Below are positions 16,823-25,652 of a stretch of 64,000 nt of DNA, piece by piece (within the stretch, counting starts at the first letter, position 1; each line of letters starts with the position of its first letter). Below the pieces are notes generated by a model. That model ran no database searches and was not told where the DNA came from. It saw only the letters and a list, made by a program, of their open reading frames with translations. The position numbers were made by a program, and so were the translations under genes. This DNA comes from Planotetraspora sp. A-T 1434 (GTDB taxonomy: Bacteria > Actinomycetota > Actinomycetes > Streptosporangiales > Streptosporangiaceae): NCBI RefSeq assembly GCF_025420585.1, contig NZ_JAOEGB010000007.1, forward strand, positions 62,001 to 126,000, given 5' to 3'.

Positions 16823-17614
16823 ATGAGGGCGGGCGTCCTGATCCTGGGAGGGACCGGCGAGGCACGGCGACTGGCGGAGACGCTGGCACGAGAGCCGCGG
16901 CTTCGCGTGATCTCCTCACTGGCAGGCCGGGTGCGCGACCCCAAGCTCCCGCGGGGAGAGGTACGCGTCGGGGGGTTCGGGGGCCCGGACGCCATGGCGG
17001 ACTGGCTGCGTGAGCAGGGCATCTCCGCCGTGGTGGACGCGACCCACCCGTTCGCCGAACGGATCACCGCCTCGGCGGTGCGGGCCACGTCGGCGGCCGG
17101 GGTCCCCCTGCTTGTCCTCCGCCGGCCCGGGTGGCGGGAGGAGCCGGGCGACGACTGGCACTGGACGGCGTCACTGCCGGAAGCGGCCGCGCGGCTTCCC
17201 ACGCTGGGCCGCCGGGCGTTCCTCACCACGGGACGCCAGGGCCTGCCCGCCTTTGCCGGCCTGGACGACCTGTGGTTCCTCATCCGTACGGTCGACCCGC
17301 CCGAGCCGCCGCTTCCATCGAGGTTCCGCCTGCTGCTCGACCGGGGCCCTTACACGCTGGACAGTGAGCTGTCCCTCATGCGGGAGCACCGCGTCGACCT
17401 GCTGGTCACCAAGGACAGCGGAGGAACGATGACCATGCCGAAGCTCACCGCCGCCCGGGAGCTCGGCCTGCCCGTCGTCGTGGTGCGGCGTCCCGCCCTG
17501 CCCGACGTTCCCACGGCCGGGACCGTCGAACAGGCCCTGGCCTGGCTCGACGGCCTCCTCCATCTGGACGAACGGGTCAAGATCCGGGAGCGAGCCCCGC
17601 ATCGTAGGCGATGA
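16823..17614 (+). CDS. cobK: Precorrin-6A reductase CobK
   Basis: NADPH-dependent reduction of precorrin-6A; 263 residues. Opens with VLILGGTGEARRLAETLARE (nucleotide-binding loop) and has DATHPFAERIT, LTTGRQGL and LLVTKDSGG, all family hallmarks. The ATG at 16823 follows GGAG by 7 nt. The last 38 bp overlap the 3' end of the convergent response-regulator gene. Confidence 0.93.
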   Translation: MRAGVLILGGTGEARRLAETLAREPRLRVISSLAGRVRDPKLPRGEVRVGGFGGPDAMADWLREQGISAVVDATHPFAERITASAVRATSAAGVPLLVLRRPGWREEPGDDWHWTASLPEAAARLPTLGRRAFLTTGRQGLPAFAGLDDLWFLIRTVDPPEPPLPSRFRLLLDRGPYTLDSELSLMREHRVDLLVTKDSGGTMTMPKLTAARELGLPVVVVRRPALPDVPTAGTVEQALAWLDGLLHLDERVKIRERAPHRRR

Positions 17615-18230
17615 TGACGAGCTGAACCCGGTCGCGGGCATCCAGCTTGGTCAGCAGCCGCGTCACGTACGTCTTGACGGTGGCGACGCTGACGAACAGT
17701 TCGGCGGCGATCTCCGTGTTGGATCGGCCACGTGCGACCAGTGTCAGGACTTCGCGTTCCCGCCCGGTGATGCCCTTCAGCACGGGGGACGCGAGAGCGG
17801 GCAGGGGGCGGCCGGCGAACTCCCCGATCAGCCGTCGGGTGACACTCGGCGCGATCAGGGCGTCACCGGCGGCGACCACGCGGATCGCCGCGAGGATGTC
17901 GTCCAGAGCCATGTCCTTGACGAGGAACCCGGACGCGCCGGCGCGCAGCGCGCCGTAGACGTAGTCATCGTCATCGAAGGTGGTCAGGATGACCACCCGT
18001 GCCCCGCTGGGACCGGAGATGATCAGCCGGGTGGCGTCGATGCCGTCCATTCCGGGCATGCGGATGTCCATCAGGACGACGTCGGGGCGCAGGTCCTCGG
18101 CGAGCCGTACGGCTTGCGCGCCCGTCTCGGCCTCACCGGCGAGCTCAAGGTCGGGAGCCTCGGTGATGACCATCCGCATCGCGGCGCGGATCAGCGCCTG
18201 GTCGTCGGCGAGCACGATGCGGACGGTCAT
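17577..18230 (-). CDS. NarL/LuxR-type response regulator
   Basis: 217 residues. Receiver domain 1-120: VLADDQALIRAAMRMVI acidic pocket, phosphoacceptor Asp in VVLMDIRMPGMDG, Thr in ILTTFDDDDYV and Lys in FLVKDM. A LuxR-type helix-turn-helix follows: LTLVARGRSNTEIAAELFVS, then VATVKTYVTRLLTKL. Its ATG overlaps the histidine kinase stop (ATGA), so the pair is coupled. Targets are unknown; the adjacent hydrolase-acyltransferase pair is a candidate by position only. Confidence 0.94.
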   Translation of the reverse strand: MTVRIVLADDQALIRAAMRMVITEAPDLELAGEAETGAQAVRLAEDLRPDVVLMDIRMPGMDGIDATRLIISGPSGARVVILTTFDDDDYVYGALRAGASGFLVKDMALDDILAAIRVVAAGDALIAPSVTRRLIGEFAGRPLPALASPVLKGITGREREVLTLVARGRSNTEIAAELFVSVATVKTYVTRLLTKLDARDRVQLVIIAYDAGLAPGS

Positions 18231-19432
18231 CGCACTCCCTCCGGCAGGGGAAGACGGGCCGTCACTCGGAAACCACCTTCGGGACGAGGCGCGGCGGAGA
18301 ACTCCCCACGCAGGAGGCCGACCCGCTCGCGCATTCCGACCAGGCCATATCCGCTTCCCGCCGGACGGCCACGACCGTTCCCCCCGTCGATCACCTCAAT
18401 GGACAGCTCGTCGTCCCGGAAGTCGATGAGCGCCTCGCAGGAATGGGTTCCGGCGTGGCGCACCACGTTGGTGACCGCCTCCTGGATGATCCGGTAAGCG
18501 GAGATATCGATATCAGCAGGCAGCGGGCGCCGCTCGCCCAGCCATCGCACATCGACGCGGACTCCGGCGTCCGTCACGGTCGCCGCCAGCCGGTCGACGT
18601 CGGCCAGCCCCGGCGCCGAGCCGGACGCCGCCGGCTGTGGGGGCTGCCCCGGCTCGGCTTGCCGGAGCGCGGCGACCATGCGGCGCAGCCCGGACAATGC
18701 CTCCCGGCCGACCGTCTCGATCTCGCCCAGCGCCTCCCGCGCCCGTCCGGGCTGGGTCTCGATAACCCGCCCTGCCGCGGCGGCTTGCAGGGCGATGACG
18801 CCGATGCTGTGCGCGACGACGTCATGCAGCTCACGCGAGATGCGCAGCCGTTCGTCGGTGACCGCCTGGGCGGTCGCCAGTGCGACCAGTTTCCCGGCAT
18901 GCTCGCGAGCCTGGTGCACAGAATGCCCTACCAGCCAGGCGATGACCGTCGTCATCGCCACCGCCAGTTCCGCGGAGGTTCCGACGCTCCAGCCGCACAA
19001 CAACCGGGTGGTCAGATAGCCGGCGAGTACGGCGAGCGCACAGGCCACGGCGACGACCCCTGTCCGGCGCGCTCTGGTGGACGCGATGAAATAGAGCGCC
19101 ACGTCGACGGCCAGGAACTGGGCCAGCGGGATCTCCCCGACTCCCAGAGGGAGAGTCTCGATCACGGAGGCGGCGAGGAACAGGGTGAGGGCGCGCAGCG
19201 GCCGGCGGGGCAGCAGAGCGCTTCCAGCCAGCACGAGGCCGGTCGCCACTCCCAGGTAGGTCAGCCCGTCCCACCGGAAGACGAGGACACCGGCCGGCAC
19301 GGCGGACATGGACTCGCCGGGCAGCCTGACACGGATGAGAACCGTAAAGGCCACCCCCGCGCACCAGGTCACCGTCGTCCAGACACCCGGCGGCACCCGC
19401 TTGAGGAAAGGCGGAGGCGGTGCGACGTGCAT
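18227..19432 (-). CDS. DesK/NarX-like sensor histidine kinase
   Basis: 401 residues. Several hydrophobic segments (about residues 15-170) form the sensor, followed by a HisKA_3 dimerisation helix with the phosphoacceptor His in ISRELHDVVAHSIGVIALQA and an HATPase domain (YRIIQEAVTNVVRHAG, then GSGYGLVGMRERVGLLRGEF). I start at the ATG at 19432; the frame is open 19 codons further. The sensor has no recognisable ligand-binding domain outside the membrane. Confidence 0.92.
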   Translation of the reverse strand: MHVAPPPPFLKRVPPGVWTTVTWCAGVAFTVLIRVRLPGESMSAVPAGVLVFRWDGLTYLGVATGLVLAGSALLPRRPLRALTLFLAASVIETLPLGVGEIPLAQFLAVDVALYFIASTRARRTGVVAVACALAVLAGYLTTRLLCGWSVGTSAELAVAMTTVIAWLVGHSVHQAREHAGKLVALATAQAVTDERLRISRELHDVVAHSIGVIALQAAAAGRVIETQPGRAREALGEIETVGREALSGLRRMVAALRQAEPGQPPQPAASGSAPGLADVDRLAATVTDAGVRVDVRWLGERRPLPADIDISAYRIIQEAVTNVVRHAGTHSCEALIDFRDDELSIEVIDGGNGRGRPAGSGYGLVGMRERVGLLRGEFSAAPRPEGGFRVTARLPLPEGVR

Positions 19433-19564
19433 GATCAGAGGGTAACGGCTCGGTATTGAACCGGCATCGGACCAAAGTCGTACATCCACGGTCTACAGAC
19501 GCCCCGAGGAATGCCACCGGCGGTCCGACGCGGCGTCGATGCCCCGTCCGGCACCGTCTGCGGG

Positions 19565-20530
19565 GTGAGCGAATCCGACCGGCTCCGGCTCAGCCGTACC
19601 CCCCTCGCAGCCCTCATCGCCACATTGGTGGTGCTTCCGGTGACGCATGTGGCACGCGCGGCGGCCGTCCCGGCGCCCACCCCTGCGGCGCTGGGCCCGT
19701 TCCGGGCCGCGACCCACGAAGCCCTGGCCCAGAGATACGCCGTGAGCCGGGCCGGCATCCTGGCCGCCGAAGAGACGGCCTCGGCCCACGGAGACCAGTG
19801 GCGTGCGACGATGCTGCACGCGATGGCGGATCCCACCCGCCGGTTCCTGTCGTTCGACGGCCGCGACGGCGGCCGGGCCATGGAGGTGTTCGGGGACCTG
19901 GCGACGGCGGACCGGATCGCGGTGGTGGTCCCCGGCGCCGACACCAACCTCGACAAGTACGGAATCCTGCGCGGCAGTTCGCTGAGGCTCTCCCAGGCGC
20001 TCGGCCAGCGATCCGCTGTCATCGCGTGGCTCGGCTACCACACGCCCAGCACGGTGAGCGCCGAGGCGCTGACGACCGGCCGGGCCGACGCGGCCGTCCC
20101 GCACCTGCGCGCGTTCGTACGCCAACTGCGCGCCGCGAGGCCCCACGCCCGTGTCACCCTCCTGTGCCACTCGTACGGCGGCGTCGTCTGCGCCCGGGCC
20201 GCCTCAGACATGGACGTCGCCGACATCGTCCTGGTCAGCAGCGCGGGCACGACCTTCGACAACGTTGCCGCGCTGCGCACCAAGGCCACCGTCTGGGCCG
20301 GCCGGGGCAGCGGCGACTGGATCGCCTACGTGCCGCACGCGCGGCTGCGCCTTCCCTTCGCGACCATCGGATTCGGTGCGGACCCGCTGTCCCCGCGGTT
20401 CGGCGCACGGCTTTTCGAAGCCGGCGACGGCGGCCACAGCGACTACCTGAAGGCCGGCTCCCCGTCGCTGAGGAGCATCGTCGCGATCGTTGCGGGACAG
20501 GCTCCCGCCCAGGTGGGCCGCGATGCGTGA
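19565..20530 (+). CDS. Secreted alpha/beta hydrolase (DUF1023-like)
   Basis: About 321 residues. Residues 10-35 are a signal-peptide-like hydrophobic stretch ending HVARAAA. The core has VVVPGADTNLDKYG, AWLGYHTPS and the nucleophile elbow LLCHSYGGVVC, where the first Gly of GxSxG is replaced by Cys, followed later by GHSDYLKAGS supplying the catalytic His. This matches actinobacterial DUF1023 hydrolases of unknown substrate. GTG at 19565 is chosen because the signal sequence follows. The gene overlaps the acyltransferase by 8 bp. Confidence 0.8.
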   Translation: MSESDRLRLSRTPLAALIATLVVLPVTHVARAAAVPAPTPAALGPFRAATHEALAQRYAVSRAGILAAEETASAHGDQWRATMLHAMADPTRRFLSFDGRDGGRAMEVFGDLATADRIAVVVPGADTNLDKYGILRGSSLRLSQALGQRSAVIAWLGYHTPSTVSAEALTTGRADAAVPHLRAFVRQLRAARPHARVTLLCHSYGGVVCARAASDMDVADIVLVSSAGTTFDNVAALRTKATVWAGRGSGDWIAYVPHARLRLPFATIGFGADPLSPRFGARLFEAGDGGHSDYLKAGSPSLRSIVAIVAGQAPAQVGRDA

Positions 20531-21716
20531 CCTCATCCGGCGCATCGAGGCCGCGACGCCCTCCGGCCGTGACCGCGGCGTCGATGGACTGCGGGCCGCA
20601 GCCATCCTGGGCGTGGTGCTCGGCCACTGGCTGGTGACCGCCCTGGTCGTCGACAGTGGCACGATACGCGTCGGCAGCCCGCTACGGAGCATGCCGCACC
20701 TCGCCCCCGTCTCCTGGGTGTTCCAGACCATGGCGGTCTTCTTCGTGGTGGGCGGGCAAATGGCCGTGAAGAGCCGTTCCTCCGCCCGCGTCAGGGGCGA
20801 GAGCTACACCCGGTGGCTCGGCATCCGAATGGCCCGCTTGTTCCGGCCGGTCGCCGTCGTGCCGGCGGTGTGGAGCATGGTGGTGGTCACGATGCTCGCC
20901 TTGGGCGCCGACCTGCGAACCGTATTCGCCCTGGCCAAGCTGGTGTGGTCGCCAATGTGGTTTCTGCTGGTCTTCGCAGGGCTGACGGCCGCGACGCCGC
21001 TGGCCGCCAGGACGCATCCGCTTTGGCCGCTCGCCGTCGTCGCGCTCACCGACCTGGTCCGGTTCGGCCTGGGCGGCCCCGCGTGGCCGGGGTGGATCAA
21101 CTACATGGCCGGTTGGCTGGTGCCGTACTGCCTCGGCGCGTCTTGGGAACGCGGCCGCCTCTGCGGGCGCGCGACCGCGTGGGGGCTGCTGCTCGGCGGC
21201 GCCGCCGCCACTGCCGCGCTGGTCCTGTGGGCCGGCTATCCGGCCTCCATGGTCGGCGTGCCGGGTGCCCGCGTCTCCAACCAGGCCCCGCCCACCCTGG
21301 CGGCCGTCACCTTCGGCCTGGCCCAGTGCGGGGCGGCGCTGCTGCTGGTTGGCCCGCTCCGGCGGCTGCTGCGCCGCCCGGCCGCCTGGGCGGTGGTGAC
21401 GGCGGCCAACCTGTCCGCCATGACGATCTTCCTTTGGCACCAGACCGCCCTGATCGCGGTCACCGCTACCGGCATGCTGACGGGCGAGGCCCTGCCGGGC
21501 CTGCACACCGTCCCTGACACCCCCGGCTGGGTGTTCGCCCGGCTCGCCTGGCTGCCTGCCTTCATGGTTGCCCTACTCGTCTGCTGCGCCGCGTTCCTTT
21601 CGTACGAGCGGGGACGTCCGCGGCAAGAGGTGCCGTACGAAGTGTCAGGCCGGATGGCGGCGGGGGGTGAAGACGACGGGCCGTCCCTCTCGCTCGACGA
21701 CGCGTGTCGTCGATGA
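20523..21716 (+). CDS. Membrane acyltransferase (Acyl_transf_3 family)
   Basis: 397 residues, about ten hydrophobic segments. It begins RDRGVDGLRAAAILGVVLGH, the family's catalytic-His region, and has FFVVGGQMAVKS and TIFLWHQTALIAV. Such proteins O-acylate sugars, glycolipids or peptidoglycan at the membrane. It overlaps the upstream hydrolase (ATGCGTGA). The last 22 codons run antisense into a copy of the 3' end of cobIJ (21645-21760); before a 1-kb insertion this gene and cobIJ were probably convergent and overlapping. Confidence 0.85.
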   Translation: MRDLIRRIEAATPSGRDRGVDGLRAAAILGVVLGHWLVTALVVDSGTIRVGSPLRSMPHLAPVSWVFQTMAVFFVVGGQMAVKSRSSARVRGESYTRWLGIRMARLFRPVAVVPAVWSMVVVTMLALGADLRTVFALAKLVWSPMWFLLVFAGLTAATPLAARTHPLWPLAVVALTDLVRFGLGGPAWPGWINYMAGWLVPYCLGASWERGRLCGRATAWGLLLGGAAATAALVLWAGYPASMVGVPGARVSNQAPPTLAAVTFGLAQCGAALLLVGPLRRLLRRPAAWAVVTAANLSAMTIFLWHQTALIAVTATGMLTGEALPGLHTVPDTPGWVFARLAWLPAFMVALLVCCAAFLSYERGRPRQEVPYEVSGRMAAGGEDDGPSLSLDDACRR

Positions 21717-21760
21717 GCCGATCACCAGCAGGCAGCGCAGTCGACATCGGCCGGGTCGAG
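21645..21760 (-). pseudogene. Displaced copy of the 3' end of cobIJ
   Basis: The minus strand encodes [20 protein letters not shown] and then VVFTPRRHPA plus a TGA stop, the same C-terminus as intact cobIJ (which ends RRYPAH). DNA at 21650-21760 matches 22675-22786 at about 95% (I see four substitutions and a one-base gap). Both copies run in the same direction. This is best read as the original 3' end of cobIJ, separated by insertion of the 1-kb islet. Confidence 0.85.
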
Positions 21761-21857
21761 GAGCACCGGGCAGTACATATATGCGCCGCTGCGTCGAGTC
21801 GACGTCGATGCAGGCGACCGTCCCCCTCGAAGCCGAGCCCTGAGGTAGCGTCGTGTC

Positions 21858-22169
21858 ATGAGCGCCCAGCCCATCCACGATCCGTGGCAAGATCCCGAGG
21901 CCATCCTTCGCGGCCTTCCTGAGCAGTACCGGCCCCTTTTCTTGGAGCAATACCAGGAGGCGTGGGAGGCCGCGCGAGAGCCGGGCAAGTACCATCTCCT
22001 GCCCGAACTGTTGCACACGTGGTGGCTGAGCTCGATCGCTTACAACGACCCCCGCCATGAGGAGGCGGTGCGCGAGATCCTCGAGGAGAAGGGTGAGCGG
22101 ATCCCCATCGAGGAGGCCATCCCTGATTGGGAGGAGCGCCTGGCGCAGGCCCAGGTCCGGCGCCGGTGA
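21858..22169 (+). CDS. DUF6247-like small protein, probable antitoxin
   Basis: 103 residues, rich in Glu, Trp and Pro: DPEAILRGLPEQYRPLFLEQ, then YQEAWEAAREPGKYHLLPEL. This agrees with actinobacterial DUF6247 proteins, which are usually paired with a small RelE/ParE-like partner. The stop overlaps the GTG of that partner (GTGA). It lies inside the cobIJ-flanked islet, consistent with an addiction module that outlived its element. No clear Shine-Dalgarno sequence. Confidence 0.7.
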   Translation: MSAQPIHDPWQDPEAILRGLPEQYRPLFLEQYQEAWEAAREPGKYHLLPELLHTWWLSSIAYNDPRHEEAVREILEEKGERIPIEEAIPDWEERLAQAQVRRR

Positions 22170-22414
22170 GCTACCGCGTCGAACTGCGCGGGCTGGCCCT
22201 GACCAAGATGAAGGACTTCCCTACCGAGGCGCTCACCGCGCTGGTAGCGCGGGCCGCCGACTTGGTGCGCGAGCCCTGGGATGCCAGGGTGGCCAGACCG
22301 GGCACGGCCGATTTCCGCCAGACGACGTTCGGCGACGGCATGGGCATCTTGTGGTTCCACCTCGACGCGACGGCCGAGCTGATCGAAATCTATGACCTGA
22401 TCTGGGCGGGCTAG
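22166..22414 (+). CDS. RelE/ParE-like small protein, probable toxin
   Basis: 82 residues. YRVELRGLALTKMKDFPTEA, then FRQTTFGDGMGILWFHLDAT, then ending LIEIYDLIWAG. The short alpha-beta layout with a final strand resembles RelE-superfamily partners of DUF6247. GTG start at 22166 overlaps the upstream stop, so translation is coupled. Toxicity is inferred from arrangement only. Confidence 0.62.
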   Translation: MSYRVELRGLALTKMKDFPTEALTALVARAADLVREPWDARVARPGTADFRQTTFGDGMGILWFHLDATAELIEIYDLIWAG

Positions 22415-22454
22415 GCCGACCCGCGCACGCTGTTCCTAGGCGAGATCGCCGTGA

Positions 22455-22660
22455 CCACCTTGGATGCCTTACCCCCCGCCACGCCTCCAGGTCCTCGTCC
22501 AGCACGGCGCATACCCTCGGTCACGTCCCGTACCGGCCGGACATGCTCGTGTCCTCGTGGCCCATCCGCTCGACCTTCAGAGCTTGTAAGCATGCCGGGA
22601 AGCGCCATGAGTTCACTGCGGCGACGGTTACAAGGCCGTTCCATCCTTCCCGGTTGGGGG
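22455..22660 (-). pseudogene. Decayed tyrosine recombinase (integrase) C-terminus
   Basis: Read across frames on the minus strand, the segment gives VERMGHEDTSMSGRYG, then (after a frameshift) VTEGMRRA, then (after another) VLDEDLEAWRG. This is the conserved tail of actinobacterial element integrases, with the catalytic Tyr in RYG. The upstream R-H-R catalytic part is missing, so it cannot be functional. Confidence 0.75.
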
Positions 22661-22666
22661 GCAGCA

Positions 22667-24226
22667 CTAATGAGCCGGATAGCGGCGGGGGGTGAAGACG
22701 ACAGGCCGTCCCTCTCGCTCGACGACGCGTGTCGTCGACGAGCCGATCACCAGCAGGCACCGCATGTCGACATCGGCCGGGTCGAGCTTTGCCAGAGTGG
22801 TGACGCGCAGGGTCTCCGCCGGTCCCCCGACGTCCCGCCCGATGACCACCGGCGTGTCCGGGCCGCGATGCCGTAACAAAAGGTCCCTCGCCGCGGCCAC
22901 CTGCCACGTACGGCTCCGCGACGCCGGGTTGTAGACGGCGATCACGAGATCGGCCGCCGCGGCGGCGGCGAGGCGGTCCGCGATCACGTCCCAGGGCTTG
23001 AGCCGGTCGGACAGGGAAAGGACGCAGTAGTCGTGCCCCAGCGGCGCCCCTGCCCGGCTCGCGACCGCCTGGGCGGCGGTGAGCCCGGGGACCACGCGGA
23101 CCGGCACATCCGCGTACTCGGGCTCGCATGCCACCTCGAGGACCGCGCTCGCCATGGCGAACACCCCAGGGTCTCCCGAGGACACCACCGCGACCCGGGA
23201 CCCCTCCTTGGCCAGCCGCAGCGCGTGCGCCGCCCGCTCGGCCTCCACGCGGTTGTCCGTGGGATGCCGGCGCTGGCGGGGGTTGGGCGCCACCCGGTCG
23301 AGGTACGGGCCGTACCCGACGAGATCATCCGCGGTCGCGAGGGCGTCCTGGGCTTCGGGCGTGAGCCAGGGACGGCCCGCCGGGCCGAGCCCCACTACGA
23401 CGACCTCCCCCCGAGACGCCGCCGCCGGCCCATCGGCAGCCGACTCCACCCGGACGGCGGACGGCGTGTCGATCCTGCTGGGGAGGATGGCCACCGAGAA
23501 GTACGGAACCTCCTCGGGGGCCACGTCGGCGAGCCGTTCGATCCGCTGACGGTCAGTGGTGGCCCGCTCGACGTACCAGGCGTCGTCCAGGCGGCCCGCC
23601 TGCTCCAGCGCGTCCCGCACAGACGTGAACGTACGGCCCAGCTTCAGGATCGCCGCCGAGTCCGTGGCGGCCAGCCGTACGGCGAGCTCTTCGGGCGGCA
23701 GCGTCCCGGGCAGGACGGTGAGGGTCTCGTCCCGCTCGACGAGCGGGCGGCCGAGCACCGCGGAGGCCGCGCTGACGGACGTGACGCCGGGGACGACCTC
23801 TGTCGGGTAACGGTCCGCCAGGCGCTTGTGCAGGTGCATGTAGGAGCCGTAGAAGAGTGGATCTCCCTCGCAGAGCACGACCACGTCACGTCCGGCGTCG
23901 AGGTGCGCCGCGAGTCGCTCGGCGCACGTGACGTAGAACTCCTCGATGGCCCCGCGGTAACCGCCCGGATGGTCGGTGGTCTCCGTGGTGACGGGATAGA
24001 TCAGTGCTTCCTCGATCTGGTCGCCGCGAAGGTACGGCGCGGCCACCGCGCGGGCGATGCTCCGGCCGTGCCGGGCACTGTGGTAGGCGATCACGTCCGC
24101 CTCACGGACGAGACGCGCGGCCTTCACCGTGACCAGTTCCGGATCCCCGGGCCCGAGCCCCACGCCGCGCAAACGCCCCACCGGCGCAGGCTCCCGGCCG
24201 CCGGGCTCGCTGATCTTGTCGCTCAT
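22667..24226 (-). CDS. cobIJ: Fused precorrin-2 C20- / precorrin-3B C17-methyltransferase CobIJ
   Basis: 519 residues with two tandem tetrapyrrole methylase domains. Residues 15-255 (CobI): [53 protein letters not shown]. Residues 270-519 (CobJ): [73 protein letters not shown]. CobI makes precorrin-3A and CobJ contracts the ring after CobG, so the fusion and cobG act on consecutive intermediates. The ATG overlaps the cobH stop (ATGA), with GAGGAAGA before it. It is the last gene of the nine-gene riboswitch operon, and its 3' end is duplicated 1 kb downstream. Confidence 0.94.
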   Translation of the reverse strand: MSDKISEPGGREPAPVGRLRGVGLGPGDPELVTVKAARLVREADVIAYHSARHGRSIARAVAAPYLRGDQIEEALIYPVTTETTDHPGGYRGAIEEFYVTCAERLAAHLDAGRDVVVLCEGDPLFYGSYMHLHKRLADRYPTEVVPGVTSVSAASAVLGRPLVERDETLTVLPGTLPPEELAVRLAATDSAAILKLGRTFTSVRDALEQAGRLDDAWYVERATTDRQRIERLADVAPEEVPYFSVAILPSRIDTPSAVRVESAADGPAAASRGEVVVVGLGPAGRPWLTPEAQDALATADDLVGYGPYLDRVAPNPRQRRHPTDNRVEAERAAHALRLAKEGSRVAVVSSGDPGVFAMASAVLEVACEPEYADVPVRVVPGLTAAQAVASRAGAPLGHDYCVLSLSDRLKPWDVIADRLAAAAAADLVIAVYNPASRSRTWQVAAARDLLLRHRGPDTPVVIGRDVGGPAETLRVTTLAKLDPADVDMRCLLVIGSSTTRVVEREGRPVVFTPRRYPAH

Positions 24227-24888
24227 TCTTCCTCGCTCGCGATCGCGTTGAGGGCCGCCGCGGCCAGCGCGCTCCCACCTCGGCGCCCGTGCACCACCAG
24301 GTAGTCGAGGCCGCCGTGCTCGGCCAGCGCCTGCTTGGACTCGGCGGCGCCGATGAAGCCGACCGGCACGCCGAGGACGGCGGCGGGCCGCCCGGCGCCC
24401 TCCCCCACCAGTTCGAGAAGCCGGAACAAGGCAGTGGGGGCGTTGCCGATCGCCACCACGGCGCCGTCGAGCCGGTCCCGCCAGAGCTCCAGCGCCGCCG
24501 CGCTGCGGGTCGTCCCGAGTTGGCGGGCCAGGTCGGGCACGCGGGGGTCGCCGAGGGCGCACAGCACCTCGTTATCGGCCGGCAGCCGCCGGCGGGTCAC
24601 TCCGGAGGCCACCATCGTCGCGTCGCACAGAATCGCCGCGCCCGCTCGGAGCGCCGCCCGCCCGGCGGCCACCACGCCGGGGGACCAGGCGAGATCGGCG
24701 ACGAGGTCCACCATCCCGCAGGCGTGGATCATCCGCACGGCCACCCTGGAGACGTCCTCCGGCAGGCCGGCGAGATCCGCCTCAGCGCGGATGGTGGCGA
24801 AGGACCGGCGGTAGATCTCCGCGCCGTCCCGGATGTAGCCGTCCCGGATGTAGCCGTCCCGGATGTAGTCGTCCTGGATGTAGTCGAT
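24223..24888 (-). CDS. cobH: Precorrin-8X methylmutase CobH with no canonical start codon
   Basis: Catalyses the final C11-to-C12 methyl migration giving hydrogenobyrinic acid. Core motifs present: [74 protein letters not shown]. The first in-frame ATG/GTG is at 24744, which would delete about 48 conserved residues. Upstream of that the frame continues to an ATC at 24888 preceded by AAGGAG at a 6-nt spacing; ATC, or less likely a CTG at 24900, must be the start if the gene is intact. The N-terminus carries four 15-bp tandem units ([20 protein letters not shown]). With the ATC start it is 221 residues, slightly long for the family. Confidence 0.85.
   Translation of the reverse strand: MDYIQDDYIRDGYIRDGYIRDGAEIYRRSFATIRAEADLAGLPEDVSRVAVRMIHACGMVDLVADLAWSPGVVAAGRAALRAGAAILCDATMVASGVTRRRLPADNEVLCALGDPRVPDLARQLGTTRSAAALELWRDRLDGAVVAIGNAPTALFRLLELVGEGAGRPAAVLGVPVGFIGAAESKQALAEHGGLDYLVVHGRRGGSALAAAALNAIASEEE
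24826..24885 (-). repeat. 15-bp tandem repeat at the 5' end of cobH
   Basis: Four consecutive 15-bp units (24885-24871, 24870-24856, 24855-24841, 24840-24826); the last two are identical (GGCTACATCCGGGAC) and the first two differ by one or two bases. They stay in frame and insert extra five-residue units before the conserved GAEIYRRS. This looks like slippage expansion of a single ancestral unit. Confidence 0.85.
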
Positions 24889-24899
24889 GACGAGCTCCT

Positions 24900-25652
24900 T
24901 CAGTCGATCGCGTCGCGGTGCCGCGCGGCGGAGTAGAGGTGGCTGTCGGGGAACTCGGAAGCGGTCAGCACCGCGCCGACGATGACCACGGCCGTGCGGA
25001 CCACGCCCGCTTCGCGCACCCGCCCGGCGATGTCGGCCAGGGTGCCCCGCAGGACCACCTCATCGTCCCTGCTCGCGCGGGCCACCACCGCGACCGGGCA
25101 GCCCGCGCCGTAGTTGGGGGTCAGCTCCTCCACCAGCGTCTCGATGCGCTGGACCGCCAGGTGCAGCACCATCGTGGACCGGCTGCGGCCGAGCGTGCCG
25201 AGGTCCTCCCCCGGAGGCATGGGAGTGGCGCGCGCCGACGTCCGGGTCAGCACCACCGTCTGGCCGACTCCGGGCACGGTGAGCTCGCGCCCGAGGGACG
25301 CGGCCGCGGCGGCGAAGGCCGGGACACCCGGTGTCACGTCGTACGGCACGCCCTCCGCGTCAAGGTGGCGCATCTGCTCGGCCATCGCGCTGAAGATCGA
25401 CGGGTCGCCGGAGTGCAATCGGGCCACGTCATGCCCGGCGGCGTGGGCGGCCAGCATCTCGGCGACTATCTCGTCCAGCGTCATGCGGGCGGTGTCCACC
25501 AGCCGCGCGCCGGGGGGCGCGTGCTCCAGCAGCTCCTTGGGCACGAGCGACCCCGCGTAGAGGCAGACCGACGAGGCGGCGATCAGGTCGCGCCCGCGCA
25601 CGGTGATGAGGTCGGCCGCACCCGGCCCGGCCCCGATGAAGTGCACCGTCAT
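24900..25652 (-). CDS. cobM: Precorrin-4 C11-methyltransferase CobM
   Basis: 250-residue tetrapyrrole methylase: [89 protein letters not shown]. It methylates C11 in the aerobic route. The ATG overlaps the cobL stop (ATGA), and the stop lies 11 bp before the proposed cobH start. Part of the nine-gene operon. Confidence 0.95.
   Translation of the reverse strand: MTVHFIGAGPGAADLITVRGRDLIAASSVCLYAGSLVPKELLEHAPPGARLVDTARMTLDEIVAEMLAAHAAGHDVARLHSGDPSIFSAMAEQMRHLDAEGVPYDVTPGVPAFAAAAASLGRELTVPGVGQTVVLTRTSARATPMPPGEDLGTLGRSRSTMVLHLAVQRIETLVEELTPNYGAGCPVAVVARASRDDEVVLRGTLADIAGRVREAGVVRTAVVIVGAVLTASEFPDSHLYSAARHRDAID

Larger units (their letters stand above)
21650..22786. mobile_element. Remnant of an integrative element at the 3' end of cobIJ
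   Basis: Direct repeats of about 111 bp (21650-21760 and 22675-22786) flank a segment holding a two-gene toxin-antitoxin-like pair and a frameshifted tyrosine-recombinase tail. Site-specific integration into the 3' end of a gene classically leaves such an arrangement, the element supplying a replacement 3' end. The total step from repeat to repeat is 1025 bp. Calling it attL/attR is inference. Confidence 0.65.

Noticed and set aside
24223-24744. cobH starting at the first GTG (24744)
   Set aside because: This would remove the conserved [16 protein letters not shown] region that is clearly encoded upstream in the same frame.
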